Shown here piece after piece: positions 1 to 9,095 of a stretch of DNA of 64,000 nt (position 1 is its first letter; every line of letters starts with the position of its first letter). The DNA comes from Lachnospiraceae bacterium. Its GTDB lineage: Bacteria > Bacillota > Clostridia > Lachnospirales > Lachnospiraceae. Both the position numbers and the translations under genes were made by a program. A model generated the notes under the pieces. It was given only the letters and a program-made list of their open reading frames with translations. It searched no databases and was not told where the DNA came from. The stretch is taken from contig SVFT01000001.1 in the NCBI GenBank assembly GCA_015056735.1, forward strand, positions 1 to 64,000, read 5' to 3'.

Positions 1-19
1 ACGAGGATGATTGGTAGTA

Positions 20-133
20 ACCTCTGCTCCACTGGAGTAGAAGTTGAATAGGATGATTTGAAGATGACTTTTGGTCCAATGGACCAGAAGTCATTTTGTT
101 GTGGGAGAACTTTTGGTCCAGTGGACCAGAAGT
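20..133. repeat. Three 25-nt imperfect palindromes (20-44, 67-91, 109-133), consensus ACYTYTGSTCCANTGGASYAGAAGT
   Basis: Direct reading; each unit is a hairpin with stem around TCCA-N-TGGA; C/G swap at stem positions 8 and 18 between unit 1 and units 2/3. Confidence 0.85.
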
Positions 134-491
134 GGACATATGGATACGCAGTACGAAATAGATTCCAGCGGGCGACATAGGAGCACGGATTTTTGCATAA
201 AGGAATTGTGTAACTTTATGTGTATCCTGTTATATTTTTTAAATTGAATCTATCGGATTATCCGAACATTGTTGGCAATTCGCAGATTTTTTGCAGAATG
301 CCCTATTCATGGGCTTGCCAGAGGTTGGAGGGCCTGTCCGGAATATCCGTTAAGGGGAATTTTGAGATAATTTAAAAATGAGGTGGTCAGACATGTTGGC
401 GCCACTTGGTGGACGTGGTCGCTGACTTTCTGCGGGATTCTAACATTGATATAATATAAAGGGGTTGCACGGAAAAGGAGGATAATAAAAT

Positions 492-560
492 ATGGATTCA
501 TCGATGTTTAATGGTGCGATTGCAAGTTCGGCAAAGAGTCTATCTGAAACAAACAATTAA
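492..560 (+). CDS. Small ORF MDSSMFNGAIASSAKSLSETNN
   Basis: aaaggagg Shine-Dalgarno 10 nt upstream; TATAAT at 450-455; followed 2 nt later by the next ORF. Confidence 0.45.
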   Translation: MDSSMFNGAIASSAKSLSETNN

Positions 561-562
561 AA

Positions 563-802
563 GTGTCTCAAGCTCAGTTGGACATACTGAATAATATTTT
601 TGCATCTGAAGAAGATGCGGTTGCTGTTGAAAAAGAAATAATGAGAATTATACAAACTGAAATAGATGACAAGCACCCTTTGTGGGATTATGTAAAAGAT
701 AAGGGTGGTGATTTGATGGTAGCAGGAACTACTGCTGGTGTGCCGATATTATATAAGGCTTTCAAAACTTTTTTGGCAACAAAAGGGATTTTTATGCCTT
801 GA
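563..802 (+). CDS. Hypothetical 79-aa protein (GTG start, possibly translationally coupled)
   Basis: ORF track; no family recognised. Confidence 0.5.
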   Translation: MSQAQLDILNNIFASEEDAVAVEKEIMRIIQTEIDDKHPLWDYVKDKGGDLMVAGTTAGVPILYKAFKTFLATKGIFMP

Positions 803-1022
803 TCATTATGCTTTGGGCAGAGGTTTATTTATAATTGCAGATTTGATAAAATGAATACAGTGATTTTTGCGATTATACAAAAATCATTCTCCAACCTTGA
901 GATTTGATTAAATGCAGAGATAATTCATTTGATCGTGAATTCAGCTAAGAAGGTGACGTTATGTCCGCTATCTAGTGCGTAATCAAAGAAGTGAGATATC
1001 AGGGGGAAAGGAGAACAGAGCT

Positions 1023-1280
1023 ATGCCAAAATGTAAAGGAGTATCGTCTAAGACACATACTCAAAAACAACGTGACGATTATGCTAATCAGCATAATCCG
1101 AATAACAAGGCTTATAAAGCTAGAGTCGAGAACGAGCAAAAGTATAGCAAGGATTTGAGAAGAAAAGCTGATAGTGCTCGTATTAGAGAAGCTAAGCGTG
1201 AAGCTAAGTTATTCCATGAGCTTGGCTTGGATGCTAGTTTGGATTGGATGTGTTATAGTAATCCAACTGATTTTGATTAG
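1023..1280 (+). CDS. Hypothetical small basic protein MPKCKGVSSKTHTQKQ...
   Basis: Internal ATG at 1023 with ggggaaaggag upstream. Confidence 0.5.
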   Translation: MPKCKGVSSKTHTQKQRDDYANQHNPNNKAYKARVENEQKYSKDLRRKADSARIREAKREAKLFHELGLDASLDWMCYSNPTDFD

Positions 1281-1303
1281 GCATTCAAAAAACAACATTA
1301 GAA

Positions 1304-1338
1304 ACACTTGCGGTAAATTTGACCGCAAGTGTTTTTTT
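1304..1338 (+). terminator. Rho-independent terminator
   Basis: acacttgcggt-aaatttg-accgcaagtgt-TTTTTTT. Confidence 0.9.
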
Positions 1339-1341
1339 ATG

Positions 1342-1366
1342 GACAGGAGTAATCCTGTCTTTTTTA
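1342..1366 (+). terminator. Second hairpin terminator
   Basis: GACAGGA-GTAA-TCCTGTC-TTTTTT. Confidence 0.75.
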
Positions 1367-1375
1367 TTGCAAATT

Positions 1376-1590
1376 TTTAGTAATCAGTCCGGACTCGTCC
1401 CAAATAGATAGCGAAGGAAAGAGGTTGAGGCATTTTTAGTAATCAGTGACGAAAGGTACCAAATAGTAGTTGAGAAGAGAAATTAAGAATTTTTTCCTTT
1501 GATTTAGTAATGGGCGATTTTCCAACCCAAATGTAAGTTGAGAGAAAAAAATGAGCTCGGTTTAGTAATGGGCGAAAAATCACCCCAAAT
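1376..1590 (+). repeat. Four-unit array TTTAGTAAT-N15-CCAAAT (starts 1376, 1435, 1503, 1561)
   Basis: Direct reading; identical 30-nt length of every unit, variable middle. Confidence 0.8.
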
Positions 1591-1624
1591 GTAATACGAG
1601 AAGAAAAACACGGAGGATTAATTT

Positions 1625-1987
1625 ATGAATGTTGAAGAAACAATAAAGCACCTTGGAAATCATTGGGAACTATATAAGTTGGCAGCATATGAAGAATGTA
1701 GTTTTGATTATGCCAAGCGATATCTCATGGATGATTGTGGCAAACCGGAATCAACTGCCAGGGCGAAGATGAGTTCATTTCGGTATTCGAGGGATAGTTT
1801 GCTAAGCATAAGTGATGATGGTAAGCGCTACTCCATAGATCATAACAAGATAGATGAATTCGAAATGATGCTGGATGAAGTGATTCATTTCACAGAATTC
1901 GATTATCGGTATCAGAAACTGCTGGAGTGGTCAGAACTTTGTGAGTCTCAGGCACAGGATATGGAGCGATTATCAAAGGCTCAGTAA
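1625..1987 (+). CDS. Hypothetical 120-aa protein
   Basis: ORF with acggaggatt RBS; no family recognised. Confidence 0.65.
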   Translation: MNVEETIKHLGNHWELYKLAAYEECSFDYAKRYLMDDCGKPESTARAKMSSFRYSRDSLLSISDDGKRYSIDHNKIDEFEMMLDEVIHFTEFDYRYQKLLEWSELCESQAQDMERLSKAQ

Positions 1988-2007
1988 TAGCGAGTTGTAC
2001 AGAATTC

Positions 2008-2049
2008 AAATTTACAACTTTTGATGGCAAATTTACAACTTTTTATGCC
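2008..2049. repeat. 21-bp tandem direct repeat AAATTTACAACTTTTKATGSC x2
   Basis: Direct reading; followed by two ATGCCAAG copies. Confidence 0.7.
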
Positions 2050-2176
2050 AAGATATGCCAAGAAACGGAAGAAATTATTCTGCTATAAATGTGCCGCAAA
2101 CACAGTAAAATCAAGGAAAACAGAGGATTTACAATACTATGATAAAGATACTTTTCATCTGCCACGGCAGTAAAGT

Positions 2177-2788
2177 CTAGTGGTAGACGATATTCTTTAC
2201 CGCTCGGCTCAGACTCTTGTACAAGAGTCTTGTCACGATACTGCAGAGTCCGTACTTGATGATGTTGAATGGGATGATCGTCAGGAAGACGAGTGTCAAC
2301 GTATCCGTTACATACGGATTGACCGCCGTACACATCGCGATGAGATCTTTCATCTCGGCACCCATCATTTTGGCATAGAACGGAAAGATAAAATACACGT
2401 TGCTGACCACCGCAGCGATCGTCACGAGGATCGTATCTACGATCAGGGCGATACCTGCGGTCTTTTTGTTTTTATTGTATTTGTAGAAAAATGTTGCCGG
2501 CATGACATAGACAAGGCTCAGAATCAGCGATGAGATGTCGCCCGTTCCGAATGTCTGGCTGCCCTGCACGACAAGCTTTACAAGTGTTTTGACCACGATT
2601 GTCAGAAAAGCACAAAGCGGTCCGAACAAAAATCCGCCCATGATTTCTGTGACCGGAGCGAAATCCATCTCCATAAAGGGAGGCATGAATGGGATCGGAA
2701 AACGAAGAATCATCAGGACCGCACTGAGCGCACCCAGAAGCGCGGTGAAGGTGATCAGCTTCACTTTCGTTAAGGCTGGTTGTTTCAT
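2177..2788 (-). CDS. ECF transporter substrate-binding S component (RibU-like)
   Basis: Multi-TM protein, LITFTALLGALSAVLMILRFPIPFMPPFMEMDFAPV motif typical of RibU/ECF S components. Confidence 0.8.
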   Translation of the reverse strand: MKQPALTKVKLITFTALLGALSAVLMILRFPIPFMPPFMEMDFAPVTEIMGGFLFGPLCAFLTIVVKTLVKLVVQGSQTFGTGDISSLILSLVYVMPATFFYKYNKNKKTAGIALIVDTILVTIAAVVSNVYFIFPFYAKMMGAEMKDLIAMCTAVNPYVTDTLTLVFLTIIPFNIIKYGLCSIVTRLLYKSLSRAVKNIVYH

Positions 2789-2824
2789 AGACTATCAATC
2801 TCCTCAAGAAGTATTCTATACGGA

Positions 2825-3916
2825 CTATATCAAAGGTTCGTTTTCTTTGCAATATTTGATATACGCGGAAAAGGCTGACGGGATCGGGTACTTTGTGAGC
2901 GCATCCGAGAGCTTCGCAAAGATCAGGTCCGATGTTTCGGGCGGATCGGATAGTTCATCGCCTGAAACGAGATAAGCCTGCATGTGCCATTCTATATGCG
3001 TAAAAATGTGTTTCGAAGGCTCGATCGGTTTGATCCGGAGAGCGCTGTAGCCAAGGCTCTTTAAGTACGAAAGCACTTCTTTTTTGGAACAGTGTCCGGT
3101 AAGCCACGGAAATTCATAGAGGCCTGCAAGAAGCCCCTTATCCGGGCGCTTACGGAACGCGATCCTGTTATGATCACGGAAAATGAGCACCGTTTTCTCT
3201 TCGATGCGGCGCGGCTTTTTCGCGCTCTTAACCGGGTAGGCCGTCTCCTTGCCCGCAAGGTGCGCGCGGCAGATGGATGAGAGCGGACAGTCGGCGCATT
3301 TGGGCGCCGCATTCGGAAGACATACGGTCGCGCCAAGATCCATAAAGGCCTGGTTGAGGCATCCGCTACCGGAGGCCGGCATTACGGGCGTAAGAAGTGA
3401 TTCGATCGCCTTCTTTGTCTGCGCAAGCGCGATGTCATCCTCTTTTGCAAGGAGCCGCATCACGATCCGCATCACATTTCCGTCCACGGCGGGCGCAGGC
3501 TTGTCATAGGCGATCGAAGCAATGGCACCGGCCGTGTAGGAACCGATGCCACTAAGTTTACATAATTCCAAAACCGTATCCGGGATCTCACCGCCTTTTT
3601 CCATGATCTGCTGTGCGGCTTTCTTAAGGTTCCGTGCTCTTGAATAGTAGCCGAGGCCTTCCCAGAGCTTCAGAAGCACATCATCCGGCACGTTTGCGAG
3701 TGCCTCCACGTTCGGAAGCTTATTGAGAAAACGTGTATAATATGGTCTTACGGCTTCCACGCGCGTCTGCTGCAGCATGATCTCCGAGATCCATACATGG
3801 TAGGGAGTTGGGTCCTGCCGCCAGGGCAGATCCCGCTTTGTGCGGTCGTACCGGGAAAGAAGCAGAGGGACTGCTTCTGCAAGGATCGCTGTATCAGCGG
3901 AGTCTGTTACATTCAT
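2825..3916 (-). CDS. mutY: A/G-specific adenine glycosylase
   Basis: LPWRQDPTPYHVWISEIMLQQTRVEAV HhH-GPD motif; C-terminal FeS Cys cluster. Confidence 0.93.
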   Translation of the reverse strand: MNVTDSADTAILAEAVPLLLSRYDRTKRDLPWRQDPTPYHVWISEIMLQQTRVEAVRPYYTRFLNKLPNVEALANVPDDVLLKLWEGLGYYSRARNLKKAAQQIMEKGGEIPDTVLELCKLSGIGSYTAGAIASIAYDKPAPAVDGNVMRIVMRLLAKEDDIALAQTKKAIESLLTPVMPASGSGCLNQAFMDLGATVCLPNAAPKCADCPLSSICRAHLAGKETAYPVKSAKKPRRIEEKTVLIFRDHNRIAFRKRPDKGLLAGLYEFPWLTGHCSKKEVLSYLKSLGYSALRIKPIEPSKHIFTHIEWHMQAYLVSGDELSDPPETSDLIFAKLSDALTKYPIPSAFSAYIKYCKENEPLI

Positions 3917-4559
3917 ACTTTTCCATTGTCGCAAGATAGTTCTTGAGTTCGTAGTAACGGTCATCGATGTTGCCGTTTTTGATCTCGGTATCGAGGGAAG
4001 CGGCCATCGTATCGACCATCGAGTCTGTCAGCATGCAGTGCATCGCGGCAAGGACATTTATACGATCGCGGTAAGTCTCTGCGTCGAAGAATTCTTCCAT
4101 CAGCTCATCTGCGGATTTTACGCTAATCGGACATGATGAAGTTAAGACTGCAGCTGTGGGGTTGTCCGTCTGTACGGGTTCAGATGATGAGCCATTACCT
4201 TCCGTAATTCCGGTAGAATCGGAGGGCTGACAAGCCGGTGCTTCACTGCCTGTAATATGATCTGCAGCATTGTTAGATGCAGTTCTTCTGTCTGTATCCG
4301 ATGAGATAAGGGAAGAAACCGCAAGATCGACCCCGGGTACCAATTCAAACCGCATTTTCTGTGTCACATCCGGGTATTTGTCATGGTCCACTTCACTCGT
4401 AAACATATCGAGCGGTCTTGCGTATACGCCGTAATCATCATAGAGTGCCTGATAGATTACGAGCGTTTCACCCGTCTCCGAGTGCCTGGCAAGTGTCAGT
4501 ACGCGGTAGTGGTTTCCTTTAAAGTGGCGATAGATCTCATTGGGCTGTGGTGTGTGCAT
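3894..4559 (-). CDS. DUF1653 domain protein
   Basis: YRHFKGNHYRVLTLARHSETGETLVIYQALYDDYGVYARPLDMF. Confidence 0.8.
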   Translation of the reverse strand: MHTPQPNEIYRHFKGNHYRVLTLARHSETGETLVIYQALYDDYGVYARPLDMFTSEVDHDKYPDVTQKMRFELVPGVDLAVSSLISSDTDRRTASNNAADHITGSEAPACQPSDSTGITEGNGSSSEPVQTDNPTAAVLTSSCPISVKSADELMEEFFDAETYRDRINVLAAMHCMLTDSMVDTMAASLDTEIKNGNIDDRYYELKNYLATMEKYECNRLR

Positions 4560-4690
4560 GATATTCTCCTTTTCACGCTTCCTATTATACTCATATGCGA
4601 TCCGGCAGACAAGCATACATGCGCTCCGGTTCTCTTATCGAAGACTTTTACTCTCTTCATAGCCGTCATAGTGCTTTATTTGCGCCTCTT

Positions 4691-4850
4691 TCTTTTTTCG
4701 GTACTTCCCGTAGCAGATTTATTTTTTCCTCCTCTTATTTTTCGATACTTTCAGCAGCAGATTATTGTGTCTTCTTCTTTTTTCGATACTTTCCGCAGCA
4801 GATCATTTTGTGTCACCCCCTACTTTTCAGTACTTTCTGCGGCGGAAGGA
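4691..4850. repeat. Four imperfect tandem copies of TTTTTCGATACTTTCMGCAGCAGATT (period about 41-44 nt)
   Basis: Direct reading of the intergenic region. Confidence 0.75.
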
Positions 4851-4963
4851 TTTCACGACCGCATTGGGAGAGGATATAGAATCCGCCCGCCGTACTGAAA
4901 TATCTTCCCCCAAAAACATGAAACACTTTCATGTCAGAAATGACAAATGTGAGCGGAAAGTGT

Positions 4964-4992
4964 TTGCCACTTTAAAGCGTGCATGCTATACT
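4964..4992 (+). promoter_or_regulatory. Candidate glyA promoter TTGCCA-17-TATACT with an upstream inverted repeat AAACACTTTC...GAAAGTGTTT
   Basis: Consensus boxes and spacing. Confidence 0.65.
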
Positions 4993-5080
4993 CACCTCAA
5001 TAGGGTCTGCCGAGAAGGGGCGGCCCCGGGGTCTGCCGACAGCGGGCGGACTTGAGGAAGTTGTATGAGGAGGACACAAA

Positions 5081-6319
5081 ATGTATTCATTGGATGAAGT
5101 GAAGAACGTTGATCCCGAGATCGCGCAGGCGATCGTGGATGAGCAGAACAGACAGAACAGCCACATTGAGCTGATCGCGTCTGAAAACTGGGTGAGCAAG
5201 GCTGTTATGGCGGCCATGGGAAGCCCCTTAACGAACAAGTACGCGGAAGGCTATCCGGGCAAGCGTTACTATGGCGGCTGCGAATGCGTAGACGTTGTGG
5301 AGAATCTCGCGATCGAGCGTGCGAAGAAGCTTTTTGGCTGTGATTATGCAAATGTGCAGCCGCATTCTGGCGCGCAGGCCAATCTTGCGGTTCAGTTTGC
5401 GATCTGTAACCCCGGCGATACGATCATGGGTATGAACCTGGATCACGGCGGACACCTGACACACGGCAGCCCGGTCAATATCTCCGGCAAGTATTTTCAC
5501 ATTGTACCTTACGGTGTAAACGATGAAGGCTTTATCGATTATGACGAGCTTCGCAGGATCGCACTGGAAGCAAAGCCTAAGATGATTATTGCAGGTGCAT
5601 CCGCTTATGCGAGAACGATCGATTTCAAGCGCTTTCGTGAGATTGCAGATGAGGTCGGCGCTGTGCTGATGGTCGATATGGCGCATATCGCAGGCCTTGT
5701 GGCGGCAGGACTTCATCCGAGCCCCATTCCGTATGCGGACGTTGTAACGACAACCACACATAAGACGCTGCGCGGACCGAGAGGCGGTCTGATCCTTTGT
5801 AATGAAGAAGCAGCGAAGAAATATAACTTCAACAAAGCGATCTTCCCGGGCATCCAGGGCGGTCCCCTGATGCATGTGATCGCAGCAAAAGCGGTATGCT
5901 TCAAGGAAGCGCTGGAAGATGATTTCAAGACTTACCAGCAGGGGATCATCGACAATGCGCAGGCACTTTGCAAAGGCCTTATTGATCGCGGCATCAAGAT
6001 CGTATCCGGCGGTACGGACAATCACCTGATGCTGATGGACCTTACAAACTTCGGCCTTACCGGCAAAGCCGTTGAGAAGCTTCTTGATGAGGCACACATC
6101 ACAGCGAACAAGAATACGATCCCGAACGATCCACAGTCTCCGTTTGTGACAAGCGGGATTCGTCTCGGCACACCTGCGGTTACATCTCGTGGTATGAACA
6201 CGGCTGATATGGATCGTATCGCGGAAGCGATCGCACTTGTTGTCAAGGGTGGCGAGGAGAAAGTATCCGAAGCACGCAAGATTGTTGATGAGTTGACAGC
6301 GAAATATCCGCTGATCTAA
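5081..6319 (+). CDS. glyA: Serine hydroxymethyltransferase
   Basis: [30 protein letters not shown] motif. Confidence 0.97.
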   Translation: MYSLDEVKNVDPEIAQAIVDEQNRQNSHIELIASENWVSKAVMAAMGSPLTNKYAEGYPGKRYYGGCECVDVVENLAIERAKKLFGCDYANVQPHSGAQANLAVQFAICNPGDTIMGMNLDHGGHLTHGSPVNISGKYFHIVPYGVNDEGFIDYDELRRIALEAKPKMIIAGASAYARTIDFKRFREIADEVGAVLMVDMAHIAGLVAAGLHPSPIPYADVVTTTTHKTLRGPRGGLILCNEEAAKKYNFNKAIFPGIQGGPLMHVIAAKAVCFKEALEDDFKTYQQGIIDNAQALCKGLIDRGIKIVSGGTDNHLMLMDLTNFGLTGKAVEKLLDEAHITANKNTIPNDPQSPFVTSGIRLGTPAVTSRGMNTADMDRIAEAIALVVKGGEEKVSEARKIVDELTAKYPLI

Positions 6320-6333
6320 ACTGATCATAGAAG

Positions 6334-6365
6334 AGGGGGCATTCCGAATTCGTTCGGGATGCCCC
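6334..6365 (+). terminator. Terminator after glyA
   Basis: GGGGCATTCCGAATTCGTTCGGGATGCCCC. Confidence 0.75.
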
Positions 6366-6481
6366 TTGGCTTATGCGTTCCGCTTGCGGACACACATCTA
6401 TTTGTTTGTGATGTAATGCAATGCTGAAAGCTGTAATCTTATCTTTATGCTAAGCTGTAGGTTTCCGGTCTTTGCATGCTC

Positions 6482-7957
6482 TTATGCGTATGCCGTTGCA
6501 TAGCGCATAAGGGTTTCTTCATCGGCATCCCTGCCGTCCACGATAGCGGTAACACGGCCTTCGCACATGACCATGATCCTGTCACACATACCGAGAAGCT
6601 CCGGCAGCTCGGAGGATACCATGATGATCGCCATTCCTTCCGAGACAAGCTGCTCGAGGATCTGATAGATCTCCTGCTTGGCGCCGACATCGATTCCTCG
6701 TGTTGGCTCATCGACCAGAAGGATATCGCATTTCGTGTTCAGACACTTGGAAAGGACTACCTTTTGCTGGTTGCCGCCGCTCATCTTTTCACAGCAGATC
6801 TTCGGGATCGAAGGTCTGATATGGAACAGATTCATATAACGCTCTGCGGTTTTGACCTCCTGCGCCGTACTGATCGGTTTAAGCGGCGAGTACTTGTTCA
6901 GAAACGATATCCCGACGTTATAGATGATGTTCTGCTTAAGCAAAAGCCCCTGTGTCTTTCTCTCTTCCGGAACAATCCCGAGGCCGGCGGATATGCCGTC
7001 GCGAACGGACTTGAAGTGCACTTCTTTGCCATGGATTTCAAGCTTGCCCTCTTCAATGCGGTCAGCGCCGATGATGGCTCTTAAGATCTCTGTCCTTCCG
7101 GCGCCGGCCAGACCGGCGATCCCGAGGATCTCCCCTTTTCTTAAGGAAAAACTGACATTCTTGAGTTCCCTGCCACGTGAAAATCCGTCTACATTCAGGA
7201 TCACTTCGCCGGGCTCATTTGTCTTTTGCGGGAAAATATTGCTCATGTCACGTCCGACCATCAGCCGGATGATCTTGTCTTCGTCATAGTCGTCAACCTT
7301 GCCGCTTTCGACCATCTTTCCGTCTTTTAAGATGGAAAGATGGGTACACAGTTCGAAGATCTCCTTGAGCCTGTGCGAGATATAGATGAAGGTGATCCCT
7401 TCTTTTGAAAGCTTCTTGATGACGTCGAACAGGCCTTCCAGCTCCGATTCACCAAGAACTGCGGTAGGCTCGTCCAGAACGATGATTCTGGCGTTACGTG
7501 ACATGGCCTTTGCAATCTCAACCATCTGCCTCTTGGCAACACTTAAGTCGTTGATCACCGCTCGCGGGCTCAGATCCAGCTTGAGCGTGTTCAGGATCTC
7601 CTGTGCCTTTGCTTCCATGGTTGCATAGTCGATGATCCCGTTTCTGGTAGGGTAGTTTCCGAGGAAAATATTCTCGGCTACGGTCCGGTGGTTCAGAAGC
7701 ATTAATTCCTGATAGATAACGGCTACTCCCTTCTCAATCATTTTGGATGGTGTGATATCCGTTATTTCTTCACCGTCGATAATAACCTTTCCGCATTTTA
7801 AGCTGTATGCACCCGAGAGGATCTTCATCAGCGTGGATTTGCCCGCGCCGTTTTCTCCTACCAGTGCATGAATAGCTCCTTTCTCGACATGTAAAGAGAT
7901 ATCGTTTAATGCGATCACGCCCGGAAATGCCTTCGTGATATTCTCCATGCTTAGCAT
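6482..7957 (-). CDS. Sugar ABC transporter ATP-binding protein (RbsA/MglA family)
   Basis: Two ABC domains, GENGAGKSTLMKILSG, LSGGNQQKVVLSKCL. Confidence 0.95.
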   Translation of the reverse strand: MLSMENITKAFPGVIALNDISLHVEKGAIHALVGENGAGKSTLMKILSGAYSLKCGKVIIDGEEITDITPSKMIEKGVAVIYQELMLLNHRTVAENIFLGNYPTRNGIIDYATMEAKAQEILNTLKLDLSPRAVINDLSVAKRQMVEIAKAMSRNARIIVLDEPTAVLGESELEGLFDVIKKLSKEGITFIYISHRLKEIFELCTHLSILKDGKMVESGKVDDYDEDKIIRLMVGRDMSNIFPQKTNEPGEVILNVDGFSRGRELKNVSFSLRKGEILGIAGLAGAGRTEILRAIIGADRIEEGKLEIHGKEVHFKSVRDGISAGLGIVPEERKTQGLLLKQNIIYNVGISFLNKYSPLKPISTAQEVKTAERYMNLFHIRPSIPKICCEKMSGGNQQKVVLSKCLNTKCDILLVDEPTRGIDVGAKQEIYQILEQLVSEGMAIIMVSSELPELLGMCDRIMVMCEGRVTAIVDGRDADEETLMRYATAYA

Positions 7958-7975
7958 AAGTGTTCCTCCTAAGAA

Positions 7976-9019
7976 TTAAAGACCCGTACCAAGGAAGTCT
8001 TTTACGTTATCTTTAGACACAACCGTTGTGTCCAGGATCCAGTGCTTGTCAACAGATTCTCCGTTTAAGATCTTGTAAGCCGCCTGCATGCCTTCCGGTG
8101 CGCAGGTAGGGTAGATTACGGTGAAAGCCATAGCGCCGCTGTCAACATACTCAAATGCTTCTTCGTTGCCGTCCATACCGGTTACGAGAATGCCTTCGTC
8201 ACTTCTTCCTGCAGCTGCGATCGCTTCTACAACACCGGCAGCCATTTCGTCGTTATGGCAGTAAACTGCCGAAATGTCGCCCTCATTGGGGAATTTCTGG
8301 AGCATATCTTCCATATAGCTCATGGCATCCGCTCTGGTATAATTGCAGTACTGGGTGTCGATGACGGAAAGGTTCGGATACTTCTTTAATTCATCCTCGA
8401 AGCCCTGGTGTCTGTCGATCGTAGCGGAAGCACCTGCCGTACCCTGTACCTCGATGATCTTGCCGTCGCCTTTGATCATCTCTGCAAGAAGATCTGCGGA
8501 CTGAACGCCCATAGGGATATTCTCTGCGCCGATCCAGCATGTAACGTCACAGTTCACGTTTCTGTCAAGTGTGACAACGGGAATGCCCGCATCCATTGCT
8601 TTCTGACATACATCCGTGAGTGCTTCGGAAGTGTTGGGGGAGATGAGCAGGATATCGATGTTGTTGGCAATCAGGTCCTCTACGTCGGATACCTGCTTGG
8701 AATCGGTGTCTTCACCGTCTGTCAGGATGACATCGAATTCCGGATAGTTTTCCTTGGCATAAGCCATGTTTACTTCCGTCATTTTGATACGATGGGGTGC
8801 GTTCATGGAGCACTGTGCAAAGCCCACTTTCCATTTTTTGCCTTCGGTGTTCTCAGCTGCAGCACTTTCCTGACCGGCTGCTTCTGCGCCGGCTTCCTTT
8901 TCTGCGCTCTCTGTTTTAGCCGGTGCGTCTGCTGCAGGTTCTGCTGCGGACCCGCATCCTGTAAGGCATGCGCCAACCAGGGTCAGTGACAACAATGTGC
9001 TTAAAAATTTCTTTTTCAT
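7976..9019 (-). CDS. Sugar ABC transporter substrate-binding lipoprotein
   Basis: Lipobox LTGC; periplasmic-binding-protein-like sequence. Confidence 0.92.
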   Translation of the reverse strand: MKKKFLSTLLSLTLVGACLTGCGSAAEPAADAPAKTESAEKEAGAEAAGQESAAAENTEGKKWKVGFAQCSMNAPHRIKMTEVNMAYAKENYPEFDVILTDGEDTDSKQVSDVEDLIANNIDILLISPNTSEALTDVCQKAMDAGIPVVTLDRNVNCDVTCWIGAENIPMGVQSADLLAEMIKGDGKIIEVQGTAGASATIDRHQGFEDELKKYPNLSVIDTQYCNYTRADAMSYMEDMLQKFPNEGDISAVYCHNDEMAAGVVEAIAAAGRSDEGILVTGMDGNEEAFEYVDSGAMAFTVIYPTCAPEGMQAAYKILNGESVDKHWILDTTVVSKDNVKDFLGTGL

Positions 9020-9095
9020 GATCTCTCCTTTTTTGCTTTTAATTGTTTCTATCATTAGCACCGCGGTATGCTAAACGTAAGAAAGGTGTATGGAT

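Noticed and set aside
20-133. Rho-independent terminators
   Set aside because: Palindromes lack T-tracts on either side and are repeated three times.
1376-1590. CRISPR array
   Set aside because: Only the unit ends are conserved, spacers/units are irregular, no Cas genes; better described as a regulatory or RNA repeat array.
4383-4898. 171-aa plus ORF with Phe/Ser-rich repeats
   Set aside because: Translation of T-rich tandem repeats plus antisense of DUF1653; no RBS.
5228-6328. 366-aa minus-strand ORF antisense to glyA
   Set aside because: Antisense shadow ORF; Cys/His/Arg-rich composition, no recognisable family.
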